Assembly: GCA_964244115.1 (NCBI GenBank)
Contig: CAXTHM010000023.1
Span: forward strand, 1 to 49,969
Length of the DNA: 49,969 nucleotides
Source: CADCWK01 sp964244115
GTDB taxonomy: Bacteria; Chloroflexota; Chloroflexia; Thermomicrobiales; UBA6265
Direction: 5' to 3'
Shown piece by piece: positions 43,662 to 49,969 of the stretch (its first letter is position 1; each line of letters starts with the position of its first letter). Under the pieces are notes generated by a model. It was not told the origin of the DNA. It made no database searches and was given only the letters and a program-made list of their open reading frames with translations. Position numbers and translations under genes: made by a program.

Positions 43662-44690
43662 TCAGGCGTTCGGGAAACCGATCTCGCAGATCAGCGCGGT
43701 CAGATCGGCGACGCGGCAGGAGTAGCCCCACTCGTTGTCGTACCAGGCGACGACCTTGACCAGGGAATCGCCGGTCACCATCGTCGAGTGGCCGTCGACG
43801 ATCGCCGAACGGCTGTCCCCACGGTAGTCGCTGGAGACGAGCTGCTCGTCGCTGTAGGCCAGGATCGTCCGGAGGTCGTCCGTCTCGGCGGCGGCCTTGA
43901 AGGCGGCGTTGATCGATTCGACGGTTGCCGGGCGCTCGGTCTCGGCGACCAGGTCGATGATGGACACCGTCGGACTCGGGACGCGCAGGGAGAAGCCATC
44001 GACCTTGCCCTCGAGTTCCGGCAGGACGAGGCCGATCGCCCGGGCCGCCCCGGTCGTCGTCGGGATGATGTTCTGGGCGGCGCCACGGGCCCGGCGCAGA
44101 TCCTTGTGCGGGCCGTCGACGAGCGTCTGGTCGGCCGTGTAGGAGTGGACCGTCGTCACCAGCGCCCGCTTGATCCCGAACTCCGCCAGCAGGACCTTCG
44201 CGACCGGCGCCAGGCAGTTCGTCGTGCAGGAGGCGTTGGAGATGATGTCATGGATGCCGGCATCGTAGGCCGTCTCGTTCACCCCGAGCACCATGGTGAT
44301 GTCCTCGCCCTTGGCCGGGGCCGAGATGATGACCTTCTTCGCCCCGGCGGTGATGTGGCCGCGGGCCTGCTCGGCGTCGGTGAACCGGCCGGTCGACTCG
44401 ATCACGAGGTCGACTTCGAGAGCGCGCCAGGGCAGGCTCTCCGGCGACCTCTCCGAGAGCACCTTCACGGTCTGGCCGTTGACCGTGATCGAATCGTCGG
44501 CGCTGGAGACGTCGGCGTCATACCGACCGTAGGTCGAGTCGTACTTCAGCAGGTGGGCGAGCGCGTCCGGGCTGCTCAGATCGTTGACGGCGACGACCTC
44601 GAACAGGTCGCCGAAACCGCCCCGCTCGATCGCCTTGAACACGTTACGCCCGATGCGGCCGAAGCCGTTGATGCCGACGCGGTAGACCAT
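43662..44690 (-). CDS. gap: Glyceraldehyde-3-phosphate dehydrogenase
   Basis: A 342-residue NAD(P)-dependent enzyme. The N-terminal GINGFGRIGR binds the dinucleotide, SNASCTTNCLAP carries the catalytic Cys near residue 155, and AKKVIISAPAKGEDITMV and WYDNEWGYSCR are also present. ATG 44690 has GGAGG upstream. It is followed by pgk and preceded by yvcK and a strong hairpin. Confidence 0.96.
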   Translation of the reverse strand: MVYRVGINGFGRIGRNVFKAIERGGFGDLFEVVAVNDLSSPDALAHLLKYDSTYGRYDADVSSADDSITVNGQTVKVLSERSPESLPWRALEVDLVIESTGRFTDAEQARGHITAGAKKVIISAPAKGEDITMVLGVNETAYDAGIHDIISNASCTTNCLAPVAKVLLAEFGIKRALVTTVHSYTADQTLVDGPHKDLRRARGAAQNIIPTTTGAARAIGLVLPELEGKVDGFSLRVPSPTVSIIDLVAETERPATVESINAAFKAAAETDDLRTILAYSDEQLVSSDYRGDSRSAIVDGHSTMVTGDSLVKVVAWYDNEWGYSCRVADLTALICEIGFPNA

Positions 44691-44734
44691 AGAGACCTCC
44701 GTGGGTAGGGTCGAACGGATGGAATGACGTGCCA

Positions 44735-44786
44735 GTCAGCCGTCACCCTTCGGATCATCGTCGCGATCCGGAGGGTGACGGCTGAC
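44735..44786 (-). terminator. 22-bp hairpin between yvcK and gap
   Basis: GTCAGCCGTCACCCTTCGGATC pairs almost perfectly with GATCCGGAGGGTGACGGCTGAC (one G-T wobble) around an 8-base loop. It lies between the yvcK stop (44829) and gap, and likely terminates or processes the yvcK transcript. There is no T run. Confidence 0.65.
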
Positions 44787-44828
44787 GGGAAGACGACAGG
44801 CACCGGGGAAACGGCCCGGTCACGCTCT

Positions 44829-46175
44829 CTACGCCGTCGCGAGAACCTTCTGCTCCTGCCGGTGGCGACGGGAACGGACGGGCAACCGGGCGACTTCGAG
44901 GAGCGCCTGGGCCAATTTGTCCGAATCGTGCCAGAGACCATTGTCCCGGTCCACCAGATCGCGGCGGATGACCTCGACTCCGGCGGTCGTCGGGCTCATG
45001 CCGGGAACGACCGCGACGGGTCGGACCGGCTCGTCGTGCTGGAGCGCGAGGTCCGTGCGATGGTCGTTGGCGATCACGTAGTCGAGCACGTCCTCGCCGA
45101 GATGATCGATCACGGCCTGGACATGCTCATCGACGCCGAACGCGTCCGTCTCGCCGTGCTGGGTGGCGACGTTGCAGACGTAGACCGTCCGGGCCCGGGC
45201 GAACTCGATCGCCTCCCGGACGCCGGCGACGAGCAGGTTCGGCAGGACGCTCGTGTAGAGGCTGCCCGGGCCCAGCACGATGAGGTCCGCGCCGAGGATC
45301 GCCGAGATCGCGGGCTCGTAGCCGCTGGGCCGGGCTGGCTCCAGCGCGATCCGGTCGATCGGAAGGGGACTGTGCCCCACGGCCGACTCGCCGGAGACGA
45401 TCGACCCATCGATCAGGCGAGCAGTGAGGTGGACGTCCTCGAGGGTGGACGGCAGGACGCGGCCACGGGTGGCGAGCACCCGCCCGGATTCGATCACGGC
45501 CTGCTCGAAGTTGCCGGTGACCTGGGTCAGCGCCGCGATGAACAGATTGCCGAAACTATGGCCCGAGAGCGTGGCGCTCTCGCCCTCGAACCGGTAGTTG
45601 AACAGCTTGCCGACGGTCGATTCCGCGTCGGACAGCGCGACGATGCAGTTGCGGATGTCGCCGGGCGCCGGCATCTCGAAGTCGGTCCGCAGCCGACCGG
45701 TGCTGCCGCCATCGTCGGCCACGGTCACGATCGCGGTGATCCCGACGTTGGCGTGCTTGAGGCCCCTCAGAGCGGTCGCGAGCCCCGTCCCGCCGCCGAT
45801 CACGACGACGTTGAGATCCGGGCTGACCGGGCCGAACCGGTGCTCGGCGACGATCTGGGCGACGCTCGACCCGGTCTCGGACCGATCGACGAACGGGGCG
45901 AGGATGGAACGGACCATCCCCCAGGCCGCCACACCGAGCATCGAGAGGCCGAGAGCGAAGAGCAGGATGCCGCGAGCCGGATGGGGGACCGCCTGGAGGG
46001 TGCCGAGCTGGATCAGCCGCGTCAGCACGTCGGGGAGATCATGCGTCCGGTAGATCCAGGCGATGCCCATCGAGACGGCGAGGCAGGCGAGCAGCACCCC
46101 CGCCAGCAGCAGGGCCGCCCAGCGCTTCACCGACATTCCGGGACGCAGCCACGTCCGCAGATGTGTATCTCTCAT
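44829..46175 (-). CDS. yvcK: Gluconeogenesis factor YvcK (CofD-like) with N-terminal membrane helices
   Basis: A 448-residue protein of the YvcK/CofD family, which binds nucleotide sugars and is needed for growth on gluconeogenic carbon in Bacillus. Two membrane helices lie at about residues 17-40 and 69-90, before the domain. VVVIGGGTGLATALRGLK (glycine-rich, near 123-140), VADDGGSTGRLR and GDIRNCIVALSD are family motifs. ATG 46175 with GGAGGA upstream is chosen. It is divergent from nusA and upstream of gap on the same strand. Confidence 0.92.
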   Translation of the reverse strand: MRDTHLRTWLRPGMSVKRWAALLLAGVLLACLAVSMGIAWIYRTHDLPDVLTRLIQLGTLQAVPHPARGILLFALGLSMLGVAAWGMVRSILAPFVDRSETGSSVAQIVAEHRFGPVSPDLNVVVIGGGTGLATALRGLKHANVGITAIVTVADDGGSTGRLRTDFEMPAPGDIRNCIVALSDAESTVGKLFNYRFEGESATLSGHSFGNLFIAALTQVTGNFEQAVIESGRVLATRGRVLPSTLEDVHLTARLIDGSIVSGESAVGHSPLPIDRIALEPARPSGYEPAISAILGADLIVLGPGSLYTSVLPNLLVAGVREAIEFARARTVYVCNVATQHGETDAFGVDEHVQAVIDHLGEDVLDYVIANDHRTDLALQHDEPVRPVAVVPGMSPTTAGVEVIRRDLVDRDNGLWHDSDKLAQALLEVARLPVRSRRHRQEQKVLATA

Positions 46176-46247
46176 CAGTCCTCCGGCAGCCACCGGGTGG
46201 GGTCGGGTCCGCCGGGACGTATGGCGGACGGACGCGATCAACAGCGA

Positions 46248-46253
46248 AGTGTA
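46248..46253 (-). promoter_or_regulatory. Putative -10 element of yvcK
   Basis: TACACT on the minus strand directly preceded by TG, about 73 bases upstream of the yvcK ATG, in the divergent yvcK/nusA interval. Confidence 0.35.
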
Positions 46254-46387
46254 CAGGATGGTCGCCGAGGGCTGGCCATCCCACGCGCAACCTTCGCGCG
46301 TCGGCGACGGTCTCGCTCGCCGACGGCCTAGAACTGGCATCGCCGACCGGACCCGTTTCATCTCTATGGAGGTACACCCGTCCAGGA

Positions 46388-46396
46388 TGTTATAAT
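46388..46396 (+). promoter_or_regulatory. Extended -10 promoter of nusA
   Basis: TGT followed by the consensus TATAAT, 152 bases before the nusA GTG. No recognisable -35, as expected for an extended -10 promoter. The transcript leader (about 46403-46547) can form hairpins, such as GAGCGTGGG/CCCGCGCTC and GGTTC-CCGCC/GGCGG-GAACC. Confidence 0.65.
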
Positions 46397-46547
46397 AGCG
46401 TGAGGAACCAAGCGATTCTGGGCGAGCGTGGGACCAAGGCCCGCGCTCTTTGCTGTCCCCGAGCGTGGACAAGTGCCGGTGGTTCGGTCCGCCTGGTGGC
46501 GGAAGAACCGAGGGAATGCCCCCTCAGCGAGACAAGGAGGGAAGCCG

Positions 46548-47927
46548 GTGAAGAACGATTTCAAGACGGCGATCGCACAGATCGCCGCCGAGCGGGGAAT
46601 CCCGCGCGAGGCCGTCGAGCAGGCTATCGAGCACGCGCTCAAGACGGTCTACAAGAAGATGGCGAACAGCGAGGAAGAGGTCTCGATCGAGTTCATCGAC
46701 GGCCGGCCGGCCCCGAAGGGCAAGGTGGTCGAGGAGACGATCGACATCCAGGTCTTCGTCCACAAGCGGGTCGTCGACGAGATCGTCGACCCGATCAACG
46801 ACATGCTCCTGACCGAGGCGATCAAGCTCAACCCGTACGTGACCGTCGGCGACGAGATCAAGTTCGAGCGCACGCCGGAGAACTTCGGCCGGATCGCCGC
46901 CCAGACCGCCAAGCAGGTCGTCCTGCAGCGCATCCGCGACTACGAGCGCGAGACGGTCTGGGACGAATACCATGACAAGGAAGGCGAACTGCTCAACGGG
47001 ATGGTCCAGCGGGCCGACTCCCGGGCCGTGATCGTCGAACTGGGCAAGGCCGAGGCGGTCATGCCGTCCCGAGAGCAGGTCTCCAGCGAGCGGTACCGGA
47101 CCGGCCAGCGGCTCAAGGTCATGCTGGTCGAGGTCAACAAGGAGGCCAAAGGTCCCCAGTTGATCGTGTCCCGCTCCAACCCGGCCCTGATCCGGCGGCT
47201 GTTCGAGCTCGAGGTGCCGGAGATCTTCAGCGGCGCGGTCGAGATCATGGCCGTGGCGCGGGAGCCCGGTCTGCGCTCCAAGGTGGCCGTCACGGCCCGC
47301 CAGGAGAAGGTCGACCCGGTCGGCTCCTGCGTCGGCGTCCGTGGCGTCCGGATCCAGAACATCGTCAACGAGCTCTACGGCGAGAAGATCGACGTGATCG
47401 AATGGTCCCCGGACCCGGCCGGCTTCATCGCCAACGCGCTGAGCCCGGCCAAGCCGACCAACGTCTCGCTCGACGAGGAGTCGCACGTCGCGACGGTCAT
47501 CGTCCCGAGCGACCAGATGTCGCTCGCGATCGGCAAGGAGGGCCAGAACGCCCGACTGGCGTTCAAGCTGACCGGCTGGCGGATCGACATCAAGGACACC
47601 GATGCCCTGTTCGACCGGAGCAGCGACCTGCTCCGGCAGGCTCGGGCCGCGGTGGCGGATAGCCAGATCGAGCTGGCCTGGATCGGCCGCCAGCCCCGGC
47701 TCGTCCGGGCGGACGCGACGATCGACATCCAGGGGATGGCCTTCGGTCCGCTCCCGGCCGACCTGGTCGGCATGAGCGTCGATGTCGAGAAGGTCGGCAA
47801 CGATATCGAGGTCTTCTACAACCGCGAGTTGCGCGTCCGCTACGACGCATCGACCGCTGAGGAGCTCCCGCTCGACGGAGAGCCATCCGTCGCGCCGTCC
47901 GACCTCGTGGAGGCGCCGCAATCCTGA
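46548..47927 (+). CDS. nusA: Transcription termination/antitermination protein NusA
   Basis: A 459-residue RNA polymerase-binding protein. N-terminal domain 1-130 (FKTAIAQIAAERGIPREAV), S1 domain near 145-210 (GELLNGMVQRADSRAVIVELG), then two KH domains (VGSCVGVRGVRIQNIVNELYGEKIDVIEW and IGKEGQNARLAFKL). No acidic repeats at the C-terminus. GTG 46548 has AAGGAGGG upstream. rimP, which usually precedes nusA, is absent here. Confidence 0.95.
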   Translation: MKNDFKTAIAQIAAERGIPREAVEQAIEHALKTVYKKMANSEEEVSIEFIDGRPAPKGKVVEETIDIQVFVHKRVVDEIVDPINDMLLTEAIKLNPYVTVGDEIKFERTPENFGRIAAQTAKQVVLQRIRDYERETVWDEYHDKEGELLNGMVQRADSRAVIVELGKAEAVMPSREQVSSERYRTGQRLKVMLVEVNKEAKGPQLIVSRSNPALIRRLFELEVPEIFSGAVEIMAVAREPGLRSKVAVTARQEKVDPVGSCVGVRGVRIQNIVNELYGEKIDVIEWSPDPAGFIANALSPAKPTNVSLDEESHVATVIVPSDQMSLAIGKEGQNARLAFKLTGWRIDIKDTDALFDRSSDLLRQARAAVADSQIELAWIGRQPRLVRADATIDIQGMAFGPLPADLVGMSVDVEKVGNDIEVFYNRELRVRYDASTAEELPLDGEPSVAPSDLVEAPQS

Positions 47928-47995
47928 CCAGCCAGATGATCGACCTGGGGATCGGCCGATGGCCGGCGCCCTGGGTCAACAGCGAGGGGCAACCG

Positions 47996-48442
47996 ATGGA
48001 CCGTGAGACGGAGCCCAGCCAGATCGATCCGCTGACCGATGCGTCGGTTCTTCGGGCGATCATCGTGACGACCCCCCGCCTCGGCCCCCAGCCTCCCCGG
48101 CCGGAACCGAAGCGGGTGCAGACCCATCGGCCGAAGCACGTTCCCCAGCGGACGTGCGTCGCCTGCCGGGACAAGGAAGCCAAGCGGACGCTGACCCGGA
48201 TCGTCCGGACGACGGACGGCACGGTCGAGGTCGACCCGACCGGCAAGCGGAACGGTCGCGGGGCGTACCTGTGCTCACAGCCGTCCTGCTGGCACCGGGC
48301 GCTGACGACCCCGCTGCTGGGCCGCGCGCTCAAGGTCGAACTCGACGATACGTCCCGCACGACATTACAGACATTTGCGAATTCGTTGCCCGACCCACCG
48401 ACGACGGCAACCGCGGCGAATTCCGACGAAAGGGATGCCTAG
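47996..48442 (+). CDS. ylxR: YlxR family RNA-binding protein (DUF448)
   Basis: A 148-residue protein. The YlxR domain is RTCVACRDKEAKRTLTRIVR, then DPTGKRNGRGAYLC and a terminal Cys-containing segment. In other bacteria YlxR binds RNA and the nusA-infB operon context is conserved. About 50 N-terminal residues are Pro/Arg-rich. ATG 47996 with GAGGGG upstream is preferred to 47936. Its stop abuts the infB start by one base. Confidence 0.9.
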   Translation: MDRETEPSQIDPLTDASVLRAIIVTTPRLGPQPPRPEPKRVQTHRPKHVPQRTCVACRDKEAKRTLTRIVRTTDGTVEVDPTGKRNGRGAYLCSQPSCWHRALTTPLLGRALKVELDDTSRTTLQTFANSLPDPPTTATAANSDERDA

Positions 48443-49969
48443 ATGGCAAATACAGTTCAGGGAGGCGTTCGCCGGGGTGGTCCCGGAGGACGTGGTGGCG
48501 GTCGAGGTCCGGGTGGTCGAGGCGGCCGTGGTGGTCGTGGTGGTGGAGCGCGCACCGTCGCGCTGCGCCGAGCGGCTCCCGTCGAGCGACACCCGGTCGG
48601 ACTCGGTCCGGTCATGGCGGTCAAGGATCTCGGTGAGCTCCTCGACGTCAACCCGGTCGAAGTGGTCAAGGAGCTGATGAAGCTCGGCATCATGGCCAAC
48701 GTCAACCAGCAGATCGACTTCGAGATGGCGACCAAGGTCGCGACGGCCCTCGGCTGGGAGACCTTCGAGGAATCCCAGGAGATCGTCCTCGGCCAGAACG
48801 GGGACTTCGAGAAGCGCAAGGAGCAGGCGGACGCCGACCCCGAGTCGACGACGCGCCCACCGGTCGTGACCATCATGGGTCACGTCGACCACGGCAAGAC
48901 GTCGCTGCTCGACGCGCTGCGTTCGGCCAAGGTCGCCCAGGGCGAGGCCGGCGGCATCACCCAGCACATCGGCGCCTACCAGGTCGAGAATCAGGGTCGC
49001 AAGATCACCTTCCTCGACACCCCGGGTCACGAGGCGTTCACCGCCATGCGGTCCCGCGGCGCCCAGATGACCGATGTCGCGATCCTCGTGGTCGCCGCCG
49101 ACGATGGGCTGATGCCGACGACGCGCGAGGCGATCGCCCACATCAAGTCGGCCCACGTCCCGATGGTCGTCGCCGTCAACAAGATCGACCTGCCGTCCGC
49201 CAATGTCGACCGGGTCAAGCAGCAGCTCAGCGACTTCGGCGTCATGCCGGAGGAGTGGGGCGGCGACACCCCGTTCGTCGAGGTCTCCGCCAAGGAGAAG
49301 CTCGGGCTGGACGACCTGCTGGAAGTCATCCTGCTCGTCGCCGACGTCAATGAACTCAAGGCGAACCCGCACAAGACGGCATCCGGGACCGTGATCGAGG
49401 CCCGGGTCGACAAGAACCGCGGCCCGATCGCCACGGTCCTCGTCCAGCAGGGCACGCTGAATCTGCGCGACGTGATCGTCGCCGGGGCGACCTATGGCCG
49501 GATCAAGGCGATGTTCGACGACCGGGGCCGCAAGCCCCGTCGCGCGGAGCCGAGCATGCCGGTCGAAGTCCTCGGTCTGCTGGAGGTCCCGCAGGCCGGC
49601 GACACCTTCGAGTTCTACGAGGACGAGAAGACGGCGAGAGCGGTCGCGGAGCAGCGCCTGGCGCAGCAGCGCATCACCAACCTCACCGAGAACCGCCCGA
49701 CCCGACTGAACGATCTCTATAACCAGATGCAGGATGGCGTCTCGGCCGAGATGCGCGTCATCCTCAAGGCCGACGTCAGTGGCTCCCTCGGGGCCATCCA
49801 GACGGCGCTCCTCAAGCTCAACGAGGATGTGACCCAGGGGGTCCACCTGACCGTCCTCTACGCCGGAACGGGCGGGATCAGCGATTCGGACGTCAGCCTC
49901 GCTTCGGCGACTGACGCCTCGATCATCGGCTTCAACGTCCGGCCGGACGCGGCCGCCAACCGCGCCGCC
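48443..49969 (+). CDS. infB: Translation initiation factor IF-2, 3'-truncated by the window end
   Basis: The first 509 residues of IF-2. A Gly/Arg-rich N-terminus (about residues 6-35) is followed by the IF2_N domain (VKDLGELLDVNPVEVVKELMKLG), the GTPase G1 motif GHVDHGKT near 146-153, GGITQHIGAYQ, DTPGHEAF, NKID and domain II/III. IF-2 guides fMet-tRNA to the start codon. ATG 48443 has AAAGGGA upstream. The C-terminal IF2-C2 domain lies outside the window. Confidence 0.95.
   Translation, partial: MANTVQGGVRRGGPGGRGGGRGPGGRGGRGGRGGGARTVALRRAAPVERHPVGLGPVMAVKDLGELLDVNPVEVVKELMKLGIMANVNQQIDFEMATKVATALGWETFEESQEIVLGQNGDFEKRKEQADADPESTTRPPVVTIMGHVDHGKTSLLDALRSAKVAQGEAGGITQHIGAYQVENQGRKITFLDTPGHEAFTAMRSRGAQMTDVAILVVAADDGLMPTTREAIAHIKSAHVPMVVAVNKIDLPSANVDRVKQQLSDFGVMPEEWGGDTPFVEVSAKEKLGLDDLLEVILLVADVNELKANPHKTASGTVIEARVDKNRGPIATVLVQQGTLNLRDVIVAGATYGRIKAMFDDRGRKPRRAEPSMPVEVLGLLEVPQAGDTFEFYEDEKTARAVAEQRLAQQRITNLTENRPTRLNDLYNQMQDGVSAEMRVILKADVSGSLGAIQTALLKLNEDVTQGVHLTVLYAGTGGISDSDVSLASATDASIIGFNVRPDAAANRAA

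Noticed and set aside
44724..46331. Plus-strand open frame of 535 codons opposite yvcK
   Set aside because: Shadow frame with low-complexity composition; yvcK motifs on the minus strand are unambiguous.

Overview
The window is a dense, high-GC bacterial chromosome segment carrying almost only housekeeping and metabolic genes on both strands. Gene spacing is tight, with ATGA/GTGA overlaps and frequent GTG and TTG starts. The organism is most likely a Chloroflexota bacterium related to Thermomicrobia. That is inferred from GC content, gene order (rplS-rnhB-yraN; glpX-rho; aroQ-pepP-efp-accB; nusA-ylxR-infB; yvcK-gap-pgk-secG), a large Bacillus-type SRP RNA and the domain styles; no taxonomic marker was searched. 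Two 10-base N runs (27545-27554 and 29573-29582) show a draft scaffold, and the first 71 bases look chimeric. No tRNA, rRNA, CRISPR array, phage or insertion sequence was seen.

Layout. 1-6050 (+): truncated rplS, rnhB, yraN, an exported protein, a MoaB/Mog-type protein, hisS, a PIG-L deacetylase and a galactokinase broken by a 16-base insertion. 6056-10454 (-): a DUF4258-like protein, a D-2-hydroxyacid dehydrogenase, moaA and an MFS exporter. 10583-11946 (+): a dUTPase/Dcd-fold protein, an unknown protein and the SRP RNA gene with a terminator. 12117-15135 (-): a membrane protein, sdhB and sdhA. 15427-23462 (+): an M20 peptidase, a DinG-type exonuclease-helicase, glpX, and rho with a long N-terminal extension and a C/T-rich leader. 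23549-34449 (-): a long collinear run with a YaeQ-like protein, an AGA-type asparaginase, a glutaredoxin-like protein, xseB, xseA, a BCCP-like protein, efp, pepP, aroQ, an exported protein, uvrB, a degenerate Nudix protein and a membrane protein. 34585-37904 is mixed: a small unknown protein, tyrA, an SH3 protein and an ornithine-cyclodeaminase-family gene. 37926-46175 (-): nuoF/nuoE behind a perfect CRP/FNR-type palindrome, a zinc-ribbon protein, a DUF151 nuclease, tatA, secG, pgk, gap and yvcK. 46548-49969 (+): nusA-ylxR-infB, with infB running off the window.

How the genes work together. One theme is central carbon flow in the gluconeogenic direction (glpX, yvcK, gap, pgk). A second is respiration (sdhAB, a NuoEF-like diaphorase). 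A third is transcription and translation (rho, nusA, infB, efp, hisS, rplS, ffs), and a fourth is DNA repair (uvrB, xseAB, dinG, rnhB). Molybdopterin genes (moaA, moaB-like) would fit a NuoEF-like diaphorase serving a molybdoenzyme such as a formate dehydrogenase elsewhere in the genome; this is inference.

The oddities most worth following are: a BCCP-like protein in which the biotinyl lysine position reads Gln, with no accC beside it; a C/T-rich rho leader suggesting autogenous attenuation; a perfect TGTGA-N6-TCACA site before nuoEF; an EF-P with Arg at the loop tip; the 16-base insertion in galK; and several enzymes missing hallmark catalytic residues. I found no gene cluster that clearly forms a new multi-gene system.
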